NCBI RefSeq assembly: GCF_001905825.1
Contig: NZ_LIVV01000011.1
Span: forward strand, 297,852-361,851
DNA length: 64,000 nucleotides
From: Streptomyces sp. CB02009
GTDB taxonomy: Bacteria > Actinomycetota > Actinomycetes > Streptomycetales > Streptomycetaceae
Direction of reading: 5' to 3'
Shown here in pieces: positions 35,804 through 46,453 of this stretch. A program made the position numbers and the translations under genes. How positions within the stretch are numbered: position 1 is the first letter of the stretch; every line of letters starts with the position of its first letter. A model generated the notes under the pieces. That model saw nothing but the letters and a program-made list of their open reading frames with translations, had not been told where the DNA came from and did no database searches.

Positions 35804-37276
35804 ATGTCATCGACGACGACGCGGGAATCCGCCGGAGGCGAGTGCCGCACGGCGGGGAGCGGGACAGCGGGGAGCGGGACAGCGGGGAGCCGCACGGCAG
35901 GGAGCCCTACACCCGGGAGCCGCACACCCGGCCGCCGCACCCGCGAGCTCCGCACCCGCGGAGGCTTCGCCCTCCTCGCCGCCGTGCAGATGACCCTCAT
36001 CTTCACGCTCGCCTCCCTCGCCGTCCCCCTCCCCCGCATCGGCACCGAGTTCCGTCTCGACCGCGCCCAGTTGATCCTGCTCAGCGCCGCGTACGGCCTG
36101 ACCTTCGCCGGTCTGCTGCTCTTCGGCGGGCGGCTCGCCGACCGCTTCGGCGGGCGCCGGACCCTCACCGCGGGGCTGCTGGTCTTCGGCGCCGCCTCCG
36201 CGCTCGCGCCGCTCACCCCCGGATACGAGGCGCTGCTCGGCGCCCGGTTCGGGCAGGGCGTCGGCGCCGCGCTCGTCGCCCCGGCGGCGATGGCGGTGCT
36301 CCGGTCCCTGTTCCCCGAACCGGCCGCGTACGGCAGGGCGATGGCCACCTGGGGCGGCCTGTCCGTGCTGGGCGCCACCGCCGGGAACCTGCTCTCGGGG
36401 GTGATCGCCGCGGCCGCGTCCTGGCGCGGCACGTTCGCGGTCCCGGTGGCGGTGGCCGTCGCGGCCCTGCTCCTGGCACCGCGCGTGCTGCCGGGGACCG
36501 CACCCCGAGGCGGCCCCGCGGCGGCGGGCCGGTCCCTCGACCTCCCCGGCGCCCTGCTCGCCACCGCCGGGATCACCCTCGCCAGCCTCGGGCTCGTCCT
36601 CACCGACGCCCACGCCTGGGGCTCCGCCCCGGTCCTCGTCCCCCTCCTGGCGGGTCTCGTCCTGCTGGCCGCCTTCGGGGCGGTCGAGCGGCGCACCGCC
36701 GACCCGCTGCTGCCCCCGGACTTCCTGCGCGACCGGCGCCGGGGGCTCGGCCTGGCGGCGATCGGTCTCACGGCGACCGGCATGGCGGGCGTCTTCATCC
36801 TGCTCTCCCTCTCGTTCCAGCAGCAGCGCGGCTGGGACGAGCTGCGGGCCTCCGCCGCCTTCGTGCCCTTCGCGGCCGTCCTGCTGGCCTCGGGGCGGCT
36901 GGCGGGCCCGCTGATCCGGCGGTACGGCCCCGGGCGCGTGACCGCGACCGGGCTCGGGACGGCGGCGGCCGGACTCGCGCTGCTCGCCGCGACCGGGTTC
37001 GACGCCTCGGTGCCGTACGCGTACGGACTGCTCCCCGGCCTGCTCCTGCTGCCGGCCGGCGGCGCCCTGTCCTTCTCCGCCGCCGCCGTCCTGACCACCG
37101 AGGGCGTCCCGGCGCACCGGGCGGGGCTGGCGGGCGGCGTCCTGAACACGGCGATGGAACTCGGCCCGACCGTGGTCTTCGCCGCCCTGCTCACCCTCGG
37201 CGGGGACGCGGTGTCCCTGGCGGCGGCCGCCGCCCTCTTCACCGCACTCGCCGTCCTCACGATCCGCGTCAAGTAG
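35804..37276 (+). CDS. MFS multidrug exporter (DHA2/QacA type)
   Basis: 490 residues, fourteen predicted membrane helices. After a 50-residue hydrophilic tail come FALLAAVQMTLIFTLASLAVPLPRIGTEF and the MFS motif GGRLADRFGGRRTL (loop 2-3), then GARFGQGVGAALVAPAAMAVL. The tail is made of short repeats (TAGSGTAGSGTAGS) encoded by a 15-bp tandem repeat. An alternative start inside it is possible but none has a good ribosome site. It should export drugs under control of the adjacent TetR protein. The SDR gene follows after 27 bp on the same strand. Confidence 0.9.
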   Translation: MSSTTTRESAGGECRTAGSGTAGSGTAGSRTAGSPTPGSRTPGRRTRELRTRGGFALLAAVQMTLIFTLASLAVPLPRIGTEFRLDRAQLILLSAAYGLTFAGLLLFGGRLADRFGGRRTLTAGLLVFGAASALAPLTPGYEALLGARFGQGVGAALVAPAAMAVLRSLFPEPAAYGRAMATWGGLSVLGATAGNLLSGVIAAAASWRGTFAVPVAVAVAALLLAPRVLPGTAPRGGPAAAGRSLDLPGALLATAGITLASLGLVLTDAHAWGSAPVLVPLLAGLVLLAAFGAVERRTADPLLPPDFLRDRRRGLGLAAIGLTATGMAGVFILLSLSFQQQRGWDELRASAAFVPFAAVLLASGRLAGPLIRRYGPGRVTATGLGTAAAGLALLAATGFDASVPYAYGLLPGLLLLPAGGALSFSAAAVLTTEGVPAHRAGLAGGVLNTAMELGPTVVFAALLTLGGDAVSLAAAAALFTALAVLTIRVK

Positions 37277-37303
37277 CCAGCACTCACAAGGGAGTCGACT
37301 CAC

Positions 37304-38065
37304 ATGAACGCACGCTTCACCGACCGCGTCGCCCTCGTCACCGGGGCCGGTTCGGGTCTCGGCCGGGCCATCGCGCTCGCCTTCGCCGCGGAGGGCGCGA
37401 AGGTCGTCGTCGCCGGCCGTACCGCCGAGCCCCTGGAGGGGACGGTCGCCCTGATCGAGGCCGCCGGGGGCACCGCCACCGCCGTCACGGCCGATGTCGC
37501 CGACGCCGGGTCCGTACGCGAGCTGGTCCGGCGCACGGTCGAGGTGTACGGCGGCCTCGACGTGGCCGTGAACAACGCGGGGGTCTTCCGGGGCGGCCAC
37601 AGCGCCGCCGACTTCCCCCTCGACGACTGGCGGACGCTGCTCGACATCAACGTCACGGGGGTGCTGCACGCCCTGCAGGCCGAGGTCGCGCACATGCGGG
37701 CGCACGGCGGCGGGGCGATCGTGAACATCGCGTCGAACCTGGGCCCGCACGTCCGGATCCCGGGAGTCTTCGGCTACCAGGTCTCGAAGGCCGCCGTGTC
37801 GGCGCTGACCAGGGCCGCCGCCCTGGACCACATCGCCGACGGGGTCCGCATCAACGCGGTCAGCCCCGGCGCCTCGGAGTCCGCGATGTCGCTGCGGCCC
37901 GGCGAGACGGAGGCCGATCGGGAGGTCCGGATGAAGCAGGAGTCCCCGCTGGGCCGGATCTCGTCCGCCGCCGAGGTGGCGGCGGCCGTGCTGTACCTCG
38001 CCTCGGACGCGGCCGGCTCCGCCGTCGGCACGGACCTGGTGATCGACGGCGGCGTCTCCGCCTGA
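37304..38065 (+). CDS. Short-chain dehydrogenase/reductase
   Basis: 253 residues, classical SDR. Cofactor motif TGAGSGLGRAIA near residue 12, VNNAGVF near 89, active-site Ser (NIASNLG region), then YQVSK with catalytic Tyr and Lys near 157/161. The residues after the glycine motif (VVVAGRTAE, with Arg) favour NADP(H). ATG with AAGGGAG upstream. Probably in the operon with the MFS exporter and so under the TetR-type repressor; it may modify the exported compound. Confidence 0.92.
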   Translation: MNARFTDRVALVTGAGSGLGRAIALAFAAEGAKVVVAGRTAEPLEGTVALIEAAGGTATAVTADVADAGSVRELVRRTVEVYGGLDVAVNNAGVFRGGHSAADFPLDDWRTLLDINVTGVLHALQAEVAHMRAHGGGAIVNIASNLGPHVRIPGVFGYQVSKAAVSALTRAAALDHIADGVRINAVSPGASESAMSLRPGETEADREVRMKQESPLGRISSAAEVAAAVLYLASDAAGSAVGTDLVIDGGVSA

Positions 38066-38077
38066 CGCGCGCGGGGC

Positions 38078-38491
38078 TCAGCCCTGGGCGGCCGCCGGGT
38101 CCATCCAGAAGACCTCCCAGTGGTGGCCGTCCAGGTCCGTGAAGGAGCGGCCGTACATGAAGCCCATGTCCATCGGCTCCTTCGCGGGGGTGCCGCCGGC
38201 GGCGAGGGCGGCGTCGGCGAGCTCGTCGCACCGCTCACGGCTCTCGGCGCTCAGGGTGACCAGGACCTCGGTGGCCTTGGTGGCGTCGGAGACCTCCTTG
38301 CCGGGGGCCATGAAGGAGCGGAACTTCTCCTCTTCGAGGAGCATCGCGAAGATCGTGTCGCTGAAGACCACACAGGCGGTCGACTCGTCGCTGAACTGCG
38401 GGTTGTGGGAGAAGCCGAGCTTCTCGAAGAAGGCCCTGCTGGCGTCGACACTCTTGACGGGCAGGTTCACGAAGATCATCTGCGGGGCCAT
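38078..38491 (-). CDS. VOC/glyoxalase-superfamily protein
   Basis: 137 residues of the short, single-gene VOC type with two beta-alpha-beta-beta-beta modules: MIFVNLPVKSVDASRAFFEKLGFSHNP at the start and GFMYGRSFTDLDGHHWEVFWMDP at the end. Relatives include fosfomycin/bleomycin-resistance-like and PhnB-like proteins; most have no known substrate. GGAAGAG upstream of the ATG. Converges with the SDR gene (12 bp between the stops). Confidence 0.88.
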   Translation of the reverse strand: MAPQMIFVNLPVKSVDASRAFFEKLGFSHNPQFSDESTACVVFSDTIFAMLLEEEKFRSFMAPGKEVSDATKATEVLVTLSAESRERCDELADAALAAGGTPAKEPMDMGFMYGRSFTDLDGHHWEVFWMDPAAAQG

Positions 38492-38616
38492 GGTGTGCTC
38501 TCTCTTCCCTTGCGGTCGCTCCGGTCGCTCCGGCGGCTCCGGTGCTTCGGCGCTTTCAAGAGGTAGGACGGGCGTCCCGCCCGTAACTCATCGCTCTCCC
38601 GAAGATTCTTTTTCGC

Positions 38617-39066
38617 TCAGGCGGCGGAGCGCAGCTCAAGGGCCGCCAACGGTACGAACCCGCCGCCCGTGCCCTCCGTGCCGGCCGCCGGCCCGGCGAG
38701 GCGCCGCAGCATCGCGAGGGCGATCCGCTCGCCCTGGGCCTTGGCCCGCCCGGCCAGCGGCCCGGCGTGGAGGCCGTCGACGGCGGCGTGCCAGAGCTGG
38801 ACCCAGCGCCCGAAGTGGGCGGCGGTGAGGGGCCGGGCGGAGTGGAGCGCGGCGTGCGGCGCGAAGGCGTCCCGCCCGTAGTCGGCGGTACGGAAGAGGG
38901 CGCGCTCCCAGAAGTCGGTGATGCGCGGCAGATGCGCCTCGAGATCGGTCCCGGCGACCTCGGTGAAGAACGGCCCGATGAGCGGGTCGGCGAAGGCGGC
39001 GCGGTAGAAGCGCCGCAGCACGACGTCGAGGTCGTGTCGGCCGCTGATGTCCCGGGTGGCGCGCAT
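38617..39066 (-). CDS. Group III truncated haemoglobin
   Basis: 149 residues. The globin core starts RATRDISGRHDLDVVLRRFYRAAFADPLIGPFFTEVA. TDFWERALFRTADYG and a conserved His in FAPHAALHSARPLTAAHFGRWVQLWHAAVDGLHAG supply haem contacts, with the proximal His expected in the HFGRW segment. Such proteins bind O2 or NO; a role in nitric oxide handling would fit a nitrate/nitrite-reducing cell but is inference. The start is the ATG at 39066; upstream in-frame codons read as low complexity. A C-terminal Gly/Ala extension is unusual but short. Confidence 0.88.
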   Translation of the reverse strand: MRATRDISGRHDLDVVLRRFYRAAFADPLIGPFFTEVAGTDLEAHLPRITDFWERALFRTADYGRDAFAPHAALHSARPLTAAHFGRWVQLWHAAVDGLHAGPLAGRAKAQGERIALAMLRRLAGPAAGTEGTGGGFVPLAALELRSAA

Positions 39067-39356
39067 GCCCCCAGTGTCCCTCCTGTGCGGGACCGCCCGT
39101 AGAGCCGAACGTCCTCTCCCCCTCGCGCGCCGTCCCTCGCGCGCCCCCTCCCCCGCGCGTGCCGTCCCCCGCGGGCCCCCTCCTCCGCACGCCGGCCCGG
39201 GCGCCCCGTCCGGCGGGGCCCCGCCCCGTACCCGCCTCTTCCTCTTCACCGGTTGTTGATGCACAGTCAATTCCGTACTCCTAGTTTCCGGAAGCGCGCG
39301 ACCCCGTCGCCGACCGGACTGACGGGGCGGTTCACCACCCTTCTCAGGAGTGAGAC
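39067..39356. other. Pyrimidine-rich intergenic region before the PhoX-like gene
   Basis: This 290-bp region is C/T-rich on the plus strand, with repeated CGCGCGCC blocks (39120-39180). Near the PhoX-like gene are CTTCACCGGTTG (39244-39255) and GTTCACC (39330-39336), both resembling the PhoP half-site GTTCACC. Neither forms a convincing pair of 11-bp repeats, so PhoP control is only suggested. Confidence 0.35.
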
Positions 39357-40517
39357 GTGGAGCGACGCAGTTTTCTGCGCGGAGCGGTCATCGGTACGTC
39401 GGCGGCGGCCTTCGGCGGCACCCTGATGCACGGCGCCGCCTACGCGGCCCCCGCGCAGCCCGGCGCCGGCCCCTACGGCGCGCTCGGCGCGGCCGACGCC
39501 AACGGCATCCTGCTGCCCGCCGGTTTCACCAGCCGGGTGATCGCGCGGTCGGGCCAGACCGTGCCCGGCACCTCGTACACCTGGCACAGCGCCCCCGACG
39601 GCGGCGCGTGCTTCGCCGACGGGACCGGCTGGATCTACGTGTCCAACTCGGAGATCAACCCGAGCGGCGGCGCGAGCGCGGTGCGCTTCAGCTCGACCGG
39701 GGCCGTCACCGGCGCGTACCGCGTCCTGTCGGGCACCCGGCAGAACTGCGCGGGCGGCAGGACCCCGTGGAACACCTGGCTGTCCTGCGAGGAGGTCAGC
39801 CTCGGATACGTCTACGAGACCGACCCGTACGGGGTGAACGCGGCCGTCCGGCGGGACGCCATGGGCCGCTTCAAGCACGAGGCCGCCGCCGCCGACCCGG
39901 TCCGCAAGGTCGTCTACCTCACCGAGGACGAGACGAACGGCTGCTTCTACCGCTTCATCCCCACCACCTGGGGGAACCTCTCCGCCGGCACCCTCCAGGT
40001 GCTGGTCGCGGGCTCCGCCGCGAGCGGCTCCTTCACCTGGCAGAACGTGCCGGACCCGGACGGCTCCCCGACCGCGACCCGCAGCCAGGTCTCGGGCGCG
40101 AAGAAGTTCAACGGCGGCGAGGGCTGCCACTACGCCAACGACACCGTCTGGTTCACCACCAAGGGCGACAACCGCCTCTGGCAGCTCAACCTCGCCGCCA
40201 ACACCTACGAGCTGGCGTACGACGACTCGCTCGTGCCGAGCGGCGCCGCCCCGCTCACCGGTGTCGACAACGTCACGGGCTCCTCCTCCGGCGACCTGTT
40301 CATCGCCGAGGACGGCGGCAACATGGAGATCTGCGTCATCACCCCGGACGACGTCGTCGCCCCGTTCCTGCGGATCAACGGCCAGTCCTCCTCGGAGATC
40401 ACCGGCCCCGCCTTCTCCCCCGACGGCAGGCGGCTGTACTTCTCCAGCCAGCGCGGCACGAGCGGCAGTTCCTCCGGCGGCATCACGTACGAGGTGACGG
40501 GCCCGTTCCGCGCCTGA
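39357..40517 (+). CDS. PhoX-like (DUF839) Tat-exported protein
   Basis: 386 residues. Twin-arginine signal peptide ERRSFLRGAVIGTSAAAFGGTLMHGAAYA (cleavage near residue 30). The beta-propeller shows PhoX-family sequences: TWHSAPDGGACFADGTGWIYVSNSE, NCAGGRTPWNTWLSCEE (the conserved Cys pair region), FKHEAAAADPVRKVVYLTEDE and FNGGEGCHYANDTVWFTTKGDN. Known PhoX enzymes are Ca/Fe alkaline phosphatases; activity here is inferred. GTG start with AGGAG 7 nt before it. Its last ten codons are duplicated further downstream (see the repeat at 40491-40619). Confidence 0.88.
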   Translation: MERRSFLRGAVIGTSAAAFGGTLMHGAAYAAPAQPGAGPYGALGAADANGILLPAGFTSRVIARSGQTVPGTSYTWHSAPDGGACFADGTGWIYVSNSEINPSGGASAVRFSSTGAVTGAYRVLSGTRQNCAGGRTPWNTWLSCEEVSLGYVYETDPYGVNAAVRRDAMGRFKHEAAAADPVRKVVYLTEDETNGCFYRFIPTTWGNLSAGTLQVLVAGSAASGSFTWQNVPDPDGSPTATRSQVSGAKKFNGGEGCHYANDTVWFTTKGDNRLWQLNLAANTYELAYDDSLVPSGAAPLTGVDNVTGSSSGDLFIAEDGGNMEICVITPDDVVAPFLRINGQSSSEITGPAFSPDGRRLYFSSQRGTSGSSSGGITYEVTGPFRA

Positions 40518-40619
40518 CGCCCGCCCCCGGGCCCCCGAGGGTGACGTGGGGGCCCGTCCCGCGCGCGGCACCCGCCCCGGACCCTACGAGGTGACCGGGG
40601 GCCCGTTCCGCGCGTAGCA
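40491..40619 (+). repeat. Threefold degenerate tandem duplication of the PhoX gene end
   Basis: The segment GAGGTGAC...GCCCGTTCCGCGC at the end of the PhoX-like gene recurs at about 40537 (decayed) and at 40588, with spacings of 47 and 51 bp. In the third copy the same residues are still readable (YEVTGGPFRA then TAG), though outside any gene on that strand. On the opposite strand it supplies the stop and last codons of the regulator gene. Confidence 0.8.
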
Positions 40620-41609
40620 CCGCAGATCCACCGTCCGTTGGGCGCCGCCGAGCAGGGCGGCGCCCAACGGCGTCAGGGTGTGCAGGACCGCGTTCCCGTG
40701 CCGCAGCGTCGCGATGAGCCCCGCCTCGCGCAGCACGGCCGCGTGCTGGCTCGCCGAGGCCAGCGACACCCCGGCCCGGCGGGCGAGCTCGCTCGTCGTA
40801 CCGCCGTCGCCGATGGCGTGCAGGACCGCCGAGCGGGTCTGGCCGACCAGCTTGGCGAGCGAGGAGCCGCCCGGCGCGCGCACGGTCGGCGCCTCGCCGT
40901 GGGTGACGGGGTAGACGAGGACCGGCGGCAGCGCGGGGTCGCGCAGCACCACGGGGGTCCCCCGGCAGAAGTACGAGGGCTGGAGCAGCAGCCCCCGCCC
41001 GTCGAGGTGGACGTCCCGGTCGACCGGGTAGTCGGCCTCCAGGACGGGCGCGCGCCAGCGCAGCATCGGCGGCAGCGAGGCGAGGAGTTCGTCGGCGCCG
41101 CCGTCCAGGAGCGCCCGGCCGCGCTGGGCCCGGTCGGCCTCGACGCGGGCCCTGATGTGCGGCCAGTACGGCTCCACGGCGGCCCGGTGGTAGCTCCGCA
41201 GCGCCCCCACGAGCCGGTCGAAGGGCTCCGCGCCGCCGTCGGCGAGGGCCCGCAGCGAATGGGGCACGGTCCGCCCGCCGGAGCGGTGCGCGGCGAGCAG
41301 CGAGAGTTCGCCGCGCAGCCGGCCGGAGTCGGTCGCGCGGATCGCCTCCAGGCCCTCGTCGAGCCCGTGGACGCCCTCGGCGGGCGTCAGGAAGTCGGGG
41401 AAATAGCCGCGGCTCGGAACGAGCGCGGCGAGCAGCCTGGTCTCACCACCGAGCCGCATCCGGGTTTCGGAGCGCCATTCTCCGAAGACGACCGGGCTGC
41501 GCCGGTCCCTTAAACGGTGAAAGCTGAGAATCGTTTCCCACAGAACATCGGGCCGGGCGGCGGTCCGCACCCCCGCCAGGTCGTTTCCGGTGAAATGAAT
41601 CCGCAGCAT
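40584..41609 (-). CDS. ArsR-like winged-helix regulator with DUF5937-type N-terminus
   Basis: 341 residues. The long N-terminal domain (1-230) starts MLRIHFTGNDLAGVRTAARPDVLWETILSFHRLR, typical of the DUF5937/ArsR fusion regulators of Streptomyces, of unknown ligand. The C-terminal winged helix reads LVGQTRSAVLHAIGDGGTTSELARRAGVSLASASQHAAVLREAGLI. The start is the ATG at 41609 with GGGGA 7 nt upstream; the frame is open 19 codons further but without family similarity. The last four codons and stop are the antisense of the third PhoX-end duplicate, so this gene has probably acquired a new 3' end. Confidence 0.87.
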   Translation of the reverse strand: MLRIHFTGNDLAGVRTAARPDVLWETILSFHRLRDRRSPVVFGEWRSETRMRLGGETRLLAALVPSRGYFPDFLTPAEGVHGLDEGLEAIRATDSGRLRGELSLLAAHRSGGRTVPHSLRALADGGAEPFDRLVGALRSYHRAAVEPYWPHIRARVEADRAQRGRALLDGGADELLASLPPMLRWRAPVLEADYPVDRDVHLDGRGLLLQPSYFCRGTPVVLRDPALPPVLVYPVTHGEAPTVRAPGGSSLAKLVGQTRSAVLHAIGDGGTTSELARRAGVSLASASQHAAVLREAGLIATLRHGNAVLHTLTPLGAALLGGAQRTVDLRCYARNGPPVTS

Positions 41610-41996
41610 GACGTCCCCACCTGTGCACTCGCAACCACCCCCGACGACGAGTATGCACAGCATCACTGCACGTTACCAGGGTGTTTCAGCCACAGTTGAA
41701 AAGCATCGCGGCAATGGGGGCGGAACCGAAAAGCTGTACGGGTCGGGCAGGAAACCTTCAGGACCGAGGTGACGTGGTGAAGACCGTGGGGGGCTTTGCC
41801 CGTCCGGCGGCGGTCGGCGAGGTTGCGGCTCACCTGCCCGGCATCGGTAAAGGGCGCGGCCTCCGGGTGGGGATCCGGGGGTCGCGCCCGCTCCATTCTT
41901 TGCGGTGGATCCTTTGCGGGGAACGAGGAAGTTCAATGGCCAATAATTCAATCAGGCGCAATTGAACAACTACTCACATCCGCTCAACAAACAAAC

Positions 41997-42038
41997 GACG
42001 GGACGGACACCTCCGCACAAAGGTGTCCGTCCCGTCGC
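41997..42038 (-). terminator. Second terminator downstream of ppdK
   Basis: Perfect 17-bp stem (41997-42013 and 42022-42038) with an 8-nt loop. On the minus strand it is followed by TTTGTTTGTT, so it acts best for leftward transcription from ppdK. On the plus strand no U-tract follows. Confidence 0.8.
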
Positions 42039-42126
42039 CGTGTTTCCGGGGCCGCCGCCCGCCGGTGAGGGTGGTGAGCAGACCGGCGGCGCCCCCGGTC
42101 GTACCGGAGTGGTTCGGTGATTCCCG

Positions 42127-42183
42127 CTGCTGAACGGGGGTTCAGGAGGACCCGACCGCCGCTCCTGACCCCCCGTTCAGCAG
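42127..42183 (-). terminator. First terminator of ppdK
   Basis: 22-bp arms (42127-42148 and 42162-42183) with one mismatch and a 13-nt loop, beginning 4 bp after the ppdK stop codon. No U-tract. Confidence 0.75.
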
Positions 42184-42186
42184 GGC

Positions 42187-44898
<2,712 letters not shown>

Positions 44899-45264
44899 GG
44901 GTCCCGACTCCTCGATGACTCGGTTGGCTGCCCTGACGGCGAGGAACATACCCAGATCGAAGGCTTCTGGGGAGGTACGCCTAGCGGTCACGTGGCCTTA
45001 ACCACCCGTCCGCCAGCACTTCGAAAGTAACCGAGAAGTAGCTTCCACTTTCAGACCCCGAAGACGTCATGACCCAAATCAAAGAAAAGTCGCTCACATG
45101 AGCGCCCATCCGAGCACTTGCGTTCAAGTCTTGAACGCAAAAAGGGTGGCACCCCGTGCCACCCTTCAGGCGGTGCAGCCGTTCGTAACCTGCTCATCTG
45201 AGCACCACCCCCCTCAAGGGTGGCGAGGATCACTCCCCCGGAACGGCCGAATCGAGGCCGAATC
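44899..45264 (-). promoter_or_regulatory. ppdK upstream region with 23-bp palindrome
   Basis: This 366-bp region carries the dusB terminator (45142-45166), a perfect palindrome at 45118-45140 (TTGCGTTCAAG-T-CTTGAACGCAA), and a smaller repeat CGCTCA-CA-TGAGCG (45091-45104). The ppdK promoter lies in the remainder; GGTATGTTCC near 44950 could be a -10. The palindrome is a candidate operator for ppdK. Confidence 0.55.
45142..45166 (-). terminator. Terminator of dusB
   Basis: 11-bp perfect stem AAGGGTGGCAC / GTGCCACCCTT with a 3-nt loop, followed on the minus strand by TTT, a classical intrinsic terminator 99 bp past the dusB stop. Confidence 0.85.
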
Positions 45265-46401
45265 TCAGCCGCCGGACGTGTCCAGCTCGGCGTCCTCACT
45301 CACGCCGGAGCAGTCGTAGGGGTCCTTCAACCAGCCGTCCGGCAGGACAACTCGGTTGTTTCCGGACGTACGACCCCGAGGACCGTCGGCGCCCACCGGC
45401 CACGGCTGATCAAGGTCCAGCTCGCTCAACTGAGCGCTCAGTTCGTCGAGGGACGAGGTGATCGCCAGCTTCTTGCGCATCTCGGAACCCACCGAGAAGC
45501 CCTTCAGGTACCAGGCCACGTGCTTGCGGAAGTCGATGACACCGCGTGCCTCGTCGCCGATCCACTCGCCGAGCAGCCGCGCGTGCCGCACCATCGCGTC
45601 CGCGACCACCCGCAGCCCCGGCGCCGCGTAGGCGCCCGTGCCCTCGAAGCCGGCCACCAGGTCGGCGAAGAGCCACGGCCGCCCCAGGCAGCCGCGGCCG
45701 ACGACCACGCCGTCGCAGCCCGTCTCCCGCATCATCCGCAGGGCGTCGTCGGCGGACCAGATGTCGCCGTTGCCGAGGACCGGGATCTCCGGCACGTGCT
45801 CCTTGAGACGCGCGATCGCGTCCCAGTCCGCCGTACCGCCGTAGTGCTGCGCCGCCGTCCGCCCGTGCAGGGCGATCGCCGTGACGCCCTCCTCCACCGC
45901 GATCCGGCCCGCGTCCAGGTACGTGATGTGGTCGTCGTCGATGCCCTTGCGCATCTTCATGGTGACCGGCAGGTCGCCCGCGTTGGCCACGGCCTCGTTG
46001 AGGATCGCGCGCAGCAGCGGCCGCTTGAACGGCAGGGCCGAGCCGCCGCCCTTCCGGGTCACCTTGGGGACGGGGCAGCCGAAGTTCAGGTCGATGTGGT
46101 CGGCGAGGTCCTCGTCGACGATCATCCGGACGGCCTTGCCGACCGTCACCGGATCCACCCCGTACAGCTGGATCGAGCGCGGCTGCTCGGTCGCGTCGAA
46201 GCGGATGAGCTGCATGGTCTTCTCGTTGCGCTCGACCAGGGCGCGCGTCGTGATCATCTCGCTCACGAACAGCCCCTTGCCGCCGCTGAACTCGCGGCAG
46301 AGGGTGCGGAAGGGGGCGTTGGTGATGCCGGCCATCGGGGCGAGCACCACCGGCGGCTGCACGATGTGCGGCCCGATGGCAAGGGGGGAGAACGCGGTCA
46401 T
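45265..46401 (-). CDS. dusB: tRNA-dihydrouridine synthase
   Basis: 378 residues, FMN-dependent reduction of uridines in tRNA D-loops. VVLAPMAGITNAPFRTLCREF (FMN/substrate entry), INFGCPVPKVTRKGGGSAL with the catalytic Cys near residue 104, MKMRKGIDDDHITY, AIALHGRTAAQHYGG and IPVLGNGDIWSADDAL all match the family. The ATG at 46401 gives the family N-terminus (TAFSPLAIGPHIV); an in-frame ATG at 46431 would add ten residues. Divergent from the MFS gene, 52 bp apart. Confidence 0.93.
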   Translation of the reverse strand: MTAFSPLAIGPHIVQPPVVLAPMAGITNAPFRTLCREFSGGKGLFVSEMITTRALVERNEKTMQLIRFDATEQPRSIQLYGVDPVTVGKAVRMIVDEDLADHIDLNFGCPVPKVTRKGGGSALPFKRPLLRAILNEAVANAGDLPVTMKMRKGIDDDHITYLDAGRIAVEEGVTAIALHGRTAAQHYGGTADWDAIARLKEHVPEIPVLGNGDIWSADDALRMMRETGCDGVVVGRGCLGRPWLFADLVAGFEGTGAYAAPGLRVVADAMVRHARLLGEWIGDEARGVIDFRKHVAWYLKGFSVGSEMRKKLAITSSLDELSAQLSELDLDQPWPVGADGPRGRTSGNNRVVLPDGWLKDPYDCSGVSEDAELDTSGG

Positions 46402-46453
46402 TGGCCCATTGTCGCGCACTGCGCCGGTCATTAGTTAGCCGTACTATCCGAAC

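Larger units (their letters stand above)
41610..42186. other. 577-bp region without a supported gene
   Basis: The left half is less GC-rich than its surroundings and holds short open frames lacking codon bias; none is supported. A nine-codon frame with GAGGAAG upstream occurs at 41936-41965 but has no support. The right half carries two strong hairpins oriented as ppdK terminators. The promoter of the ArsR-like gene must lie near 41620-41700. Confidence 0.6.

Noticed and set aside
39244..39336. PHO box before the PhoX-like gene
   Set aside because: Only single GTTCACC-type half-sites are present; a proper box needs at least two 11-bp direct repeats, so only noted as weak.
41681..41965. Open frame of 94 codons in the ppdK-regulator gap
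   Set aside because: No ribosome site, mixed third positions, and no similarity that I recognise; kept as intergenic.
41936..41965. Nine-codon frame with a GAGGAAG upstream, followed by a hairpin, resembling a leader peptide
   Set aside because: There is no rightward gene after the hairpin to attenuate, and the U-tract side of the hairpin faces ppdK transcription.
44907..44991. Longer ppdK start giving 31 extra residues
   Set aside because: The extension has no similarity to the enzyme family; the GTG at 44898 gives the standard N-terminus and has GGAG at a proper distance.
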